Assembly: GCA_016858145.1 (NCBI GenBank)
Contig: JAEHOE010000148.1
Location: 243,210-307,209 of the forward strand
Length of the DNA: 64,000 nucleotides
Source: Edaphochlamys debaryana
Lineage: Eukaryota; Chlorophyta; Chlorophyceae; Chlamydomonadales
Direction: 5' to 3'
Under the pieces are notes generated by a model. It worked only from the letters and a program-made list of their open reading frames with translations, was not told where the DNA came from and did no database searches. Positions 31,969 to 42,300 of this stretch are shown here, piece after piece (positions within the stretch are counted from its first letter, which is position 1; each line of letters begins with the position of its first letter). The position numbers were made by a program, and so were the translations under genes.

Positions 31969-34900
31969 ATGACTCGTAAACCGCAGTACGCTATGATCGC
32001 CGCGCTTGCGGTGGCGATCGCCCTCAGCGTCGCCAGTGCCCTCCCGGCGGAGCGGCGCGAGTTGCCCGAATATGCAGGCTGCAGCAAGGACCTCGGCTTG
32101 TCTCTCAACCGTCTGACATCCTGGAAGGTGCGGGATGAGTCCCGAGGGACTTGCTCGAGGGATGCGTGCCGCCGCTGAGCATGCGTGCATTCACGAATGC
32201 TTGCGACATGCGCCCGTGCCCTCCGCCTTGAACCCCGCAGACCGGCAATTGGTAAGCCTCGGAGCAAACAAGCTGCAATACTACGGTGCCGAGCGTCTCG
32301 ACACGTCAGCCGTCGCTCGAGCGAGCTGTCTGGAGCGGCGGGGTGTAACAACAACAACAACCGTCCCTAGATCTTCTCCGCGTCCCCCCTAACAATCCTT
32401 TTCACCCACGTGTTACCATTGCCTGCAGGACCGCATCTGGGTCGCTCGGCTCTCTCGAGTATGACCCCTTCTTCAAGCTGGCCGCCGCCATCGAGGGCCA
32501 GGGTGAGCGTGGGTGAGGAGGCCCGCCGCCCCTGCCGCTGCCCCTGGGTGCGATGGGACGCGCGCGGCGTGGACCGTCCCCCCTTTTGTGTTGGTGACAA
32601 CGCAGCGCAATGACTTATATGACTAGCTGCGCTGCAGACCTGTCACCGCCTCTGTGCAGAAGTGAGAGCCCAAGCGAGATCTGTAACCCTGAGCTTCACA
32701 GCTAATGGCACTCCCTCGCATGTACCGGTATCGCTCGATCGGCTGACCGCCCCTCTCCCGCAGATCCCCTCTCGCTCCTGATCGTCAACTACCAGGACCC
32801 CGCCGCCCCCTTCATCCAGCACCGAATCCTGGTGTCCGGATCTGCCGGCGAGGATGACACGTACGGCGACCCCAACAGGTGCGAGGGGGTCTCATCCTGC
32901 ATGATGAGCGGTGCGAGTGAGGCACGCTCGCGCTCTGGCACACGCTGCTCCCCCCCGCCGACGCTGCCGTGACTGCCCCCACTCTGTCCTCACGCTGCCA
33001 CCACGCTGCCCCGACGCTGCCCCCCTCGCCGCCCTTGCCCACCCAGCGTCACCGTCCACAACGGCTACGCCGCGCTGGTGATGGACGGGGTGGACGAGTT
33101 CACGGACGGCTGGCTGCGCATCTACCACATGGCCTCGGGTGGGTGCGTGCGATGCGGTTGATGCACGGGGCCTTCTAGGGGGTTTTAGGGTTTTAGGGTC
33201 TGAAGGGCCGCTTGATGCCGTACCATCCATCAAGTGAGTGTGTGTGTCTGTGCTGCTGAGCGCCGCGTGCCAGGCGGCGACAGTGACTTGTATCTTCCGC
33301 ACAAGCATGCATGGGGCGCATGCAGCAGCTCGCTGGTTGAGATAGACGCGCACTGAACGGCGCGCGGCGGCCCCTCGCTCTCCCCACGTGCGTCTCACCG
33401 CATAAGGCACCGTGAAGCGCTCGTGCGTGACTGTCGTCGTATCACGATGCCGCACCTGCCCCAGGCTCCAAGGTCGCGGAGCAGCGCCTGACTGGCTGCA
33501 ATATGCCCGGGTCCGTGGCGTGGGCGCGCGACGGCAGCCGCCTGGTCATCGCGTGCGAGGGCGAGCCCACCTCCCAGGCAAGGCCGCGCGAGGGGTTGGG
33601 GCTGCAAGCATGCACAGGAGGGCAGACCCTTTGGGCGGCACGCGTAGCCTGCTGGAGATACAGTACCGGAAGCCGGGACTGCAGGCAGGGGCTGGTCGGG
33701 CGCGCGCCGGCGGCGGCTCACGGGGCTCGGTTAGTTCATGTCGACCCCCAGCCAGTCCGGGTGGTGGGTGCCTCCCTCGCGCATGACACGCTGGCACCGA
33801 ACCCAACCGCCCGCTGGTCCCTCGCTTGATCCCTCGCGCATGCAGGACGATGAGGAGACCGGCAGCGACCCCAACCAGGGGGAGAACCGCAACGGTGAGG
33901 GGCTGCGTCCGCGAAACCGGCTTGACCGCCCTAGCTCGCTCGTGGCCATCCGCCCTCCCACCCACCCTACATCCTAGCAATTGCCTCTCCATAATACCCC
34001 TTGCCTGCTCCCCGCCAAACCCCAGGCATGATTGCCATCGTGACCACCCGGTGGAACTCCTTCACAGCTAAGGACGCGGACTGCCCCTCCGTGTCCTTCG
34101 CCTTCACCATCAAGATCCTCGACTTCCAGGCGGTACGTCTGCCGTACGGCTGTACGTCTTGACCTGCGCGGCTAGCGGGAAGGGTCCAGGCAACCCCTGC
34201 TTTTCCACGCTGCATGCAGCGAAACGCCCGCCTTGCTGGCCATGCCGCGTCCCGCCCCACTCTGCACCCCACCCTTCCCCCAACCCAACCGCCCCCTCTC
34301 CTATCCCCTACCTTCCCCTCCCTTCCTACCCCCTTGCAGTACTTCGACGGTCTGTCAGCGGCCCAGTACGACAGGCTGCTGTCCAAGGGCCTCCGCATTG
34401 ACCCGCGCCTCACGCAGAAGACCGCAGGTGTGTGCTGGGGGGGCATCGCTGTCGTCCTTGCGTGTCTGACTCTGTATCGGGTGTCTGAGTCTGTATCAGG
34501 GCATCGCTGGGTTGGTGTCGCACGCGGGCGGATGCATGGACGAAGCGGGCATCCCGACCCAAGGCTACCGCAGTACCGCTCCCAGAGGTCATGCCGTACA
34601 TTGCACTGTCGACCACGTTCCTTGAGGCTTGTGCACCCCCTCGCTCGCTCGGCCCTGCTGCCTGCCTGCAGCCAAGGACATTGAGCCCGAGACCGTGGCA
34701 CTGCCCGCGGACCCCAGCAACCTGCGCGCCTTCGTCACGCTGCAGGTGCGTAGGGGAGCGTGGGCTGGGGGCTAGCTTTCTTGTGGGGAGGTAGGAGGCC
34801 CTGTCTATCTCACCCACTGATCAGCCTGTGCGTTACCCCATTCCTCGATCTGAAGCCCCTTACCTCGCCAAAACTCTTACCGCAGGAGAACAACGCCGTC

Positions 34901-37900
34901 GCGCACATCGACCTGACGCCGGGCATGGAGAGCATCAAGGCCATTTGGCCCCTGGGCGTCAAGAGCTGGGCCAAGGCCAAGATTGACGTCAGCGACAAGT
35001 GAGATGCTGCATCTGAACTTGAATCTGAGTCATCTGGAGTTCAGTGCATGAGCCTTGGGTCCTGTCACGCGTTGTATCCCAGCCCTGCTCCGCATCTCCT
35101 CCTCCCCCCCCACCTGGCCGCATCTATCCATCCCGCCCACCAGGGACGGTGTGAACCTGCGCACCCACGAGTCCCTCGTGTCCTGGCTGCAGCCCGACAC
35201 GGTCGTACACGCAGGTGCGGTGCCGTACACGTGCGGCGCAATCTATCTGGATCCTGTTTCCCGCCAAACTCTGAAGGTTTAGGGGATGCCAGCCACTCGC
35301 AACGCAGCTCATCCCACCCCCCCCTCAACCCCCCTCATCCCCCCTCTGCTCCCTCTCTCCCTCTCTCCCATCTCCCCCTTCCCTCCCTCCCTCTTCTATT
35401 AGTCATTAACAAGTTCCACTTCCTGTTCCTGGCCGCTCCGTCTCCCCCATCCCTCTCCTCCCATCACCCCCTCATCCCCTCTCTGGCCCCTCTCCCCCTC
35501 TCCCCTGCCCCCTCTCCTCCCTCTTCTATTTGTCATCAATACGTTCCACTACCTGTTCCTGGCCGCTCCGTCTCCCCCATCCCTCTCCTCCCATCACCCC
35601 CTCATCCCCTCTCTGGCCCCTCTCCCCCTCTCCCCTCCCCCCTCTCCTCCCTCTGCTGTTGCTAGTCATCAACAAGTTCCACTACCTGTTCCTGGCCAGC
35701 GAGGGCGACAGCAAGAGCGAGGTGCTCCGCGTCAAGGACCTGGCGGGCGGCCTGGACCCAGAGGCCTTCGACCTGCCCGCAGACCTGGAGGTGCGCGTGC
35801 GGGCGGGGAGTAATGGGGGGGCACGCACGTGGGGCTGAACGAGCGTGCGTGCATTCATGCCGTACTAGCTGTGTATGCCGTACAGCTGTGGCTGCTGCTT
35901 GCTTTTGGGGGCGGCTGGTTCGCCGTGCAAGGTGTTGAGCGTCGTGGGGAAGGGAAGGGTTGGAAGGCTGAAGTGGGGCGCGCCTCGTTGGGGTGGCATG
36001 GTCGACCACGGGGTTGGTTGATCCATGCCGTACCTGCCGTACCGTGCCGTACAGGACACGGGGCTGGGCCGCCTCCACGTGGACCCCCTGTTCGGCATCA
36101 AGGGCGGCTACAACGCCAGCAAGGCCTGGAACCAGCAGGGGCCGTACGAGAAGCTGTACGCGTACGGCGGCCGCGGCTGGGCCATCATGAACGCAAAGAC
36201 CGGTGAGTCAGGTTATATTGCCGTACGGTTAGGTACGACACTTCAAGAAACCGGGTGACGGGTGATGAAGGCGCTGGCCCCGGGGCGTCGCCCCGATGGC
36301 TGGCTGGAGAGTCCGGGTTGGTCACCAGGAGCGAGGTCTCTCGCTCGGAGGAGTACCAGGCACTCCTTCTTACAGCTCTCCGAACAGGGGCCTGCCTCGC
36401 CCACGCTCAGGCCGGGTGTCTCTTGCCCCCTGTTGGGCGCCTCTACAGCTGCCCCTGACCTCACGTGCCGCACCCCGCCCGCCCGCACGCCGCCCCCTTC
36501 TCGCATGGGCCCTGTGGCCTGCAGGCAAGATGGTGTACGAGAGTGGCGGCGAGGTGGAGACGCTGCTGTCCGAGCTGGCCGAGACCAAGGATTGCTTCAA
36601 CTGCGACCGGTGCGTGGGGCGGGCAGTGCGGGCGGGATCGATGGGACTCGTGTCCAGAGCCAAGGATCGGTACCTGGCCGAGTACCATACCTGGCAAAAC
36701 TCGACTTTATAGACTCTTGAACTAGAGTGCGGGGGGTCGGGGCCTCTGCCTGACACTCGAGTGAGGGGCATGGAGGGGCAGGAGAGGGGGACAGGAGCGA
36801 TCCGGGGGTGGGAGGGTAGGAAAAGGGTAGGCAGGGGAAGGCAGGCGGGCTCAGAATGGGGAGGGGCTGAATGAGCGGAGCGTGATCGCAACAGGCGAGG
36901 CGGCGAGCGAGCCGAGCGACCCGCGACCCCCGCCCGCTGCACCCCGCGCCTTTCCCCTCCTCGTCCCCCACCCCACCCCACCCCCACGCACCCCCCCACC
37001 CTCCACCCCCCAGCGACAAGAACGAGGCCGACGTCCGCTCCGACGACTCGGGCCCCGAGTGCGAGACCGTCGAGGTCTTCAGCGTCGGTGACAGGTGAGA
37101 GGCCAGCGTGGCCGGGCCTCCATGTGAATGTGGGGGCATGATAGATGCGAACAGGGCAGGTCTGGTGTGGGCCGCGGACAGTTTCGCTCCTTGGTGGCGT
37201 GCAGGCCGCCAAGGCCCGAAGGGGGATGTGTCGGACTGGCGTGCCAGCCGAAATGGCCTACTTGTTCCGTCCACCGCCCCGCAAGGGTCGTTGAGCGAGG
37301 GCGGACCGGTGCCGTCACACTACCGGTACTCGCACTCTCACCCTCCGTCCCACTTCTTATCTTGCATACCTCCTCCCTTCCGCCTCCCCCCCTCTCATTC
37401 ATCCTCCCAGGCACTACGCCGCTATCGGGATGGAGCGCCAGGGGTGAGGCGGGCGGGCTGGGGGGCCGGGGCAGCATGCAGGGAGTGGAGGGAGCGCGGA
37501 CCGCACCAGCCCGGGCCTCAGGGCTACGGCCCAGCCTCGGAGAGAGACAGAATGCACTCCAACGCGTCTTCCTTCCTTGCTTGTCAGTAGCCTCCTGGAA
37601 GCTTGTCAATGCTTGTGTGACAGGAGGACCGTTCCCCAGTCTGATCTGCCTTGTCCTCGCTTGCCCCACCCCATCACCCGTCGTCAGCGGCATGTTCGTC
37701 TACGACGTCTCTAACCCGCGCAAGCCCACGGCCGCCACCTTTGTCTACAACCGCGACTACAGCCCCGCCGCCACCGACGCCGCCGCCATGGGCGACCTCA
37801 GCACGGAGGCGGTGAGCGGGGGTCGGCGGGGGCAGCGCGAGCGATTCTGCAGGACAATGTTTTTATATTACAAGGGAGCAGAGGAAGGAAGAAGGAAAGG

Positions 37901-38296
37901 AGAAAGGAGCAGCGCGGAGATGCGGCGGGGGGCAGAAGGAAGAGTTGCAAGGGAGCCGCGTGCTGCAGGGGCCACGTACGGTCCCTACTCGAGCCCCCCT
38001 GTCCGACCCCGTGCTGAGGCGGACGGAGGCCGCCGCCGGCTTGCGCGAGCTCGCTATCAGGTTGAGAGTGGAAGCTGCGTTGCGAGTTGCATCCCTGCTT
38101 CGCGTCTCACGCCTCGGCCACCGCCCCCTCTCCCCGTCCCCCTCCCCCGGCGCTCCCCCCATTCCCACCCTCGGGACCACCACGCCCTCAGGTCAAGTTC
38201 GTGCCCGCCTCCGCCTCCGCCTCGGGCCGGCCGCTGCTGCTGGTGGCCAACGAGGTGTCCGCCACCCTGGCAACCTGGGAGCTGGGCGAGTGCTAG
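31969..38296 (+). CDS. Secreted choice-of-anchor-I / msp130-like protein
   Basis: Nineteen exons join in phase: 31969-32127, 32241-32251, 32429-32502, 32764-32878, 33047-33138, 33465-33577, 33846-33894, 34026-34132, 34340-34427, 34672-34745, 34886-34998, 35144-35214, 35666-35790, 36055-36202, 36525-36609, 37014-37094, 37411-37443, 37688-37811 and 38192-38296, giving 588 residues. The N-terminus (MTRKPQYAMIAALAVAIAL) is a clear signal peptide. Motifs follow the order of the bacterial choice-of-anchor-I family and echinoderm msp130: DGSRLVIACEGEP, ENNAVAHIDLTPG, GRGWAIMNAKTGKMVYE, DVRSDDSGPECETVEVF, YAAIGMERQGGMFVYD and RPLLLVANEVSATLATWEL. The fold is probably a secreted beta-propeller; msp130 is linked to biomineralisation in animals, but the algal role is unknown. 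Exon 2 is an 11-nt micro-exon needed to restore phase. The intron after 33577 uses a GC donor. Confidence 0.88.
33183..33198 (+). repeat. Two TTTTAGGG telomere-type units in an intron
   Basis: Two adjacent TTTTAGGG octamers (the Chlamydomonas-type telomere unit) lie in the intron between 33138 and 33465. At 16 bp this may be chance. Confidence 0.4.
35391..35700 (+). repeat. Three tandem copies of an acceptor plus exon start (msp130-like gene)
   Basis: The segment TTCTATTAGTCATTAACAAG and the following exon-like sequence encoding FHxLFLA occur with acceptor positions 35402, 35532 and 35665. In the middle copy the AG has become TG, which removes the splice acceptor. The third copy is the functional exon. 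Confidence 0.85.
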
Positions 38297-39343
38297 GCGG
38301 GCGGAGGGGCAGACGGGCGGACAGGTTGCGCGCTTGAGAGCATGTTGCGGAGTAGAAGCTTGCTGAGCCAGCGGCTGGGTGAGTGCTGCGCATACGTGCA
38401 TATAAGCCTGGCTCTGCCGTTCCCCCTTTGGTTGTTGGGCGGAAGAGGAGGCCGGCCTCTTTCAAATAAATCCCGTTGCCCGGGGCCCGTGGGTCCCTGG
38501 CACGGCACCAGGGTAGGGCTGATCGAGCCCTCCTTAACCATTGTTGAGCAGACGGGGTGCGTTGGTTTATTTTGCTAGGTATCGACGTGCGGGTTTGCTT
38601 GCGCCCCGCAACGTGCTTCTTGATTCATGCGGCGGGCTTCCACGCATCCGTGGCCAAGGCTTCCGGGCCACCCCATTCAGGATCAGTGCTGGCGGCTGCC
38701 TTTGCAGCTGCAATGTGCATGTGGCACGAATATACGGACCAGAACCCGCAGGCTTACGTGAGCCCCATCCTGCTTTCTTGATTAGGTCTTGGAGCTGCTT
38801 AAACTTAGGAAAGAGGAGTCTCTGGAGTAGGGAATGAGCTCGGGCTGTGTGCACAGCCGGTCGGTCGATTTATGGATGACGGCTGCTCGTGTTTGCCGGA
38901 TGGGGTCTGCCAGCTCTTTTGTGCCATGATTCATTTCTACTGCTGGCTGGAGATGACCTGTGGTTTTGCGCGCCATTCAAGGTGGCGGCAGGGTAGTAGC
39001 AAAAAAGAGTACACCATAAACACGGGGTGCCTCTGCACAGGGCATACGACTGAAGCAAGAGTTGTTGTAAGCTCTTGCCCCTATCTGACGCTCCAGTTGA
39101 TCGATAATGTCCGCCCTCCGTGTAGTGCTAGGCAGCCCCAACACTTGCTTTGTGTAGTACGCGAGGGCTTTGCCCTTGACCCCCCAACGTCCAAGGGCCC
39201 AAACCTCGCCCGCCGTGCCCAAAGGCAGTCAGCCACATGTGCAGTTCGCATTGACAACCACGTTCATATATCCATGCGTTTCTATGGCACGCTAGATATA
39301 TATCCTCAGCCTCGCTTCCCTTGCATAGGTCTTTACGATGCGG
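38297..39343. other. Intergenic region between convergent genes
   Basis: This holds the 3' UTRs of the msp130-like gene (plus) and the cyclic-nucleotide-binding gene (minus). A TGTAA polyadenylation-type signal for the plus-strand gene lies at 39066-39070. No ORF with recognisable features was found. Confidence 0.5.
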
Positions 39344-42300
39344 TCATCTCAGGTGCCCATATGCCCTCTGAGCCTCATCCCCAGCGCTGCCGGACGCGGC
39401 TGCGGGCAACGCCGAAGCGGGCCGTCGTCCCAAACCCGCCCCTGGCCCCATGTTCCCGGTCCCGCCCATGACCATGCCCACACCCGCACCCGCAGCCGCA
39501 CTCGCACTCGCAATCCGGCCTTGCGCCTGCCCCCCAGCAATCATGAATATGTGCCGGCCCTTGACGATTGTACGGGGCGGTACGCCCACCTCTTGCCCCC
39601 GGTGGCCGCTGCTCCGAGCCACCAGCGCCGCCAGAGCGTTGGCGGTGCCGCTTGCAGCCTTGGCGGCGGCGGCGGCGGCGCGGCTGGCGGCGGCGGCGGC
39701 CGCGGCGGGGCCGCCCTCCCTGGCCGCCGCCGCTGTGGCCTGAGCCCGGGCGGCTTTGGAGGCCTCCAGGGCGGCACTGGCCGTTGCGAGGATTGCGTAG
39801 TTCTCTGCTAGGGCCAGGGATGCGTCTTTGCCTCCGATGCCGCCGCCGCCACCGCCGCCGCCGCTGCCACCGCCGCGAGCGCCGCTGCTGAAGGAACCGC
39901 CGCTGAGGGGCGTGGCACCGCCTCGCAGGGACTGTGAAGTGAAGGAGGGCGGGGCGGTGGACGGTCGCGAGCCCGCGGTACCCAAGGGCCCCGCACCGCC
40001 GCCGCCCGCTCTGCCGTACCCCGCTCGGGCCGTGGCGGACCCGTGGCCGGGGCTGCCGAGTGCGCTGAAGCGGGGCTGCGTGCCGCTGGGGTGCAGCTTG
40101 AGCGGAAGGTCCCGCACGGAAGCGACACCGCCGCCTCCGCCAGCGCCGCGTCCCTGGCGGCGCTTGTTGAAGCCCGCCGACGGCGAGCCGCCTCCGCCAG
40201 CGCCCGCGCTGGATAGGGCGCCGGCGGCGCCAATGATGGCTGCGGAGCCCAGGCTGACGCCGCGACCCGGACCCAGGATGGACTTATGGCCGTACAGTGC
40301 TGCCGTACCGGAGGCCGCGCCCGCGGAGACGGCCGCCGCTGCGGCGGCCACGAACCCGGCTCGGGGGCTGAGGTTGGCGCCCGGGACCGCGGGGGCGACC
40401 ACCCATGTGGCCAGCTGGGGAGGCTGCCACTGGCCCTGCAGCTCCGTGCCCTCGCCCGCCGCCTGCTGCTCGGAAGCGGGCCCCTGCCCTGCGGCTGACG
40501 AACCAAGTCCGTGGAGTCGGCCGGGCAGGTGGACCGAGGCTTCGTGGCTTGAGGGGGCGGCCCCAGGGATTGAGGTGCCGCCATGGGTTGAGGTGCCCCC
40601 GTGGGCTGAGCTGCCCCCGCGGGCTGAGGCGCCGCCATGGGTTGAGGTGGCCCCATGCGCCGAGCTGCCCGGGTGGCGGGGAGCACCGCCGTGCGCCGAG
40701 GAGCCCGGCGACTCCTCGCCGTACCGGGACCATACGGCCGCGGTACTGCTGAAGCTGTACGGACCGTGGGGTGAGGCGCCTTCGCCAGCGCTGCCGTGCT
40801 GCGGAAGCGGAGGAAAGGGCCGGGTCATCGGGGGTTTGGTCAGGGGACGGTCAGGCCGGCATAGCCCCCATCCTTGCATGTGCATGTACGGTGGCACCAA
40901 GCATGCTGCGCCTATCCTGCAGCCCTCATCCTTGTACGGTGGTACCAAGAAATGACTGTCGACTTTTGCCGAAGCCTGGCCGCACCTGCTGCCTCCTCCC
41001 AACCATCACCGCCAAAGCGCCACCGCCTCCACCTCCACCTCCACCTCCACCGCCGCCGCCGCCGCCGTCGCCCATTCCGGCCGGCGCCGTGCCCGGGCGG
41101 TCACGATGACGCGCGCTGTCCGGCCCCCACTGGTTGGCCTGCTGCTCCTCCCGACTGAGGTGCAGCAGCTGCGGCGGCCGCCACGCCCCCGGCGGCGACG
41201 CTCCCGGCGACGGCGGCGGCTGCGAGCCCGACAGGGGCGAAGCGCCGGCGGTGCGGTGGCGAGCGCTTGCCGAGCCCGGCGGCGGGCCTCGCCAGAGGAT
41301 GCCGCGGCTCGGCGCCGAGCCGGCGCCACGCCGGCCGCCGGCGGCGGCGGCGGTGCCGCCGCTGCCGTCGGAGACGGTGTTGACGCCCCAGCCCACGCGG
41401 CGGCCCGAGCCCGTGCCTGGCGACGTCCCCGTCGCCGCCAGCAGCAGCGGCGGCGGCGCCGTCAGTGACGCGACGCCCGCCGCCAGCGCGGCGGCGGCTG
41501 AAGCCGTCGACGACTGAGGTGGCGGCGGCGGCGGCGGCGATGACGGCCAGGCCGCTGCCGCCGCTGCCGCTGCCGCTACCGCTGCCTCAGGCATTCCTGC
41601 CGCATCGCTGCCGACACGAGCCCCTCCGGTACCGCTGGTCGCGGCTGCGGCTGCGGCTCCGGCGGCGGAGCCGCCAGCACCCACGTCGTGTGCCGCCCAA
41701 GCGCCGCCGCCATCGACGTCAGCGGTGTGCGATCTGGGATCTTCACCACCTGCCATCTCCTCCTGCTCCCACTCTTCATCGCTGCCGTATTCCCTGCCGC
41801 CGCCGCCGCCGCCTCGGTGGGATATGGGGGACGCCGGCGGCGGGCTGGGCAGACCCCCGTGGGCCTGCAGGTACTGCAGTACGGAGGTGCCCCAACTGAA
41901 GTCAACCAACGGCAGCAGTCGAAGGGGCACGCGCGGAAGCAACCGTCGCGCCACGTCGTTCGTACGGTCCGCCTCCGCCTCAAGCCGAGCCTGCGACTCG
42001 CCGTCGGTGTCGGCGCCAGCGCCGTCCGTCCAACCGCCGCCGCCATAACCGTCACCGTCCGCTGCACCCTCACCCGCCCGCGCCCTGCTTCCAACCGCCA
42101 CCGGCGTTTCGGGCCTCGATGATGCCACGCTCCGGCCAGTCCTGTCGTAACCGTCGTTATAACCGTCGCCGTAACCGCCAGCATAACCGCCGCCCCGTTC
42201 GCCGTCCGGGAGCTCGGGCTCGTGATCAATCACGAGCACATCGGCCACGTGCGTGGATTCGTGGATTGCAGATTCCCCTGGATCCAGGTTCCGAGGCTCG

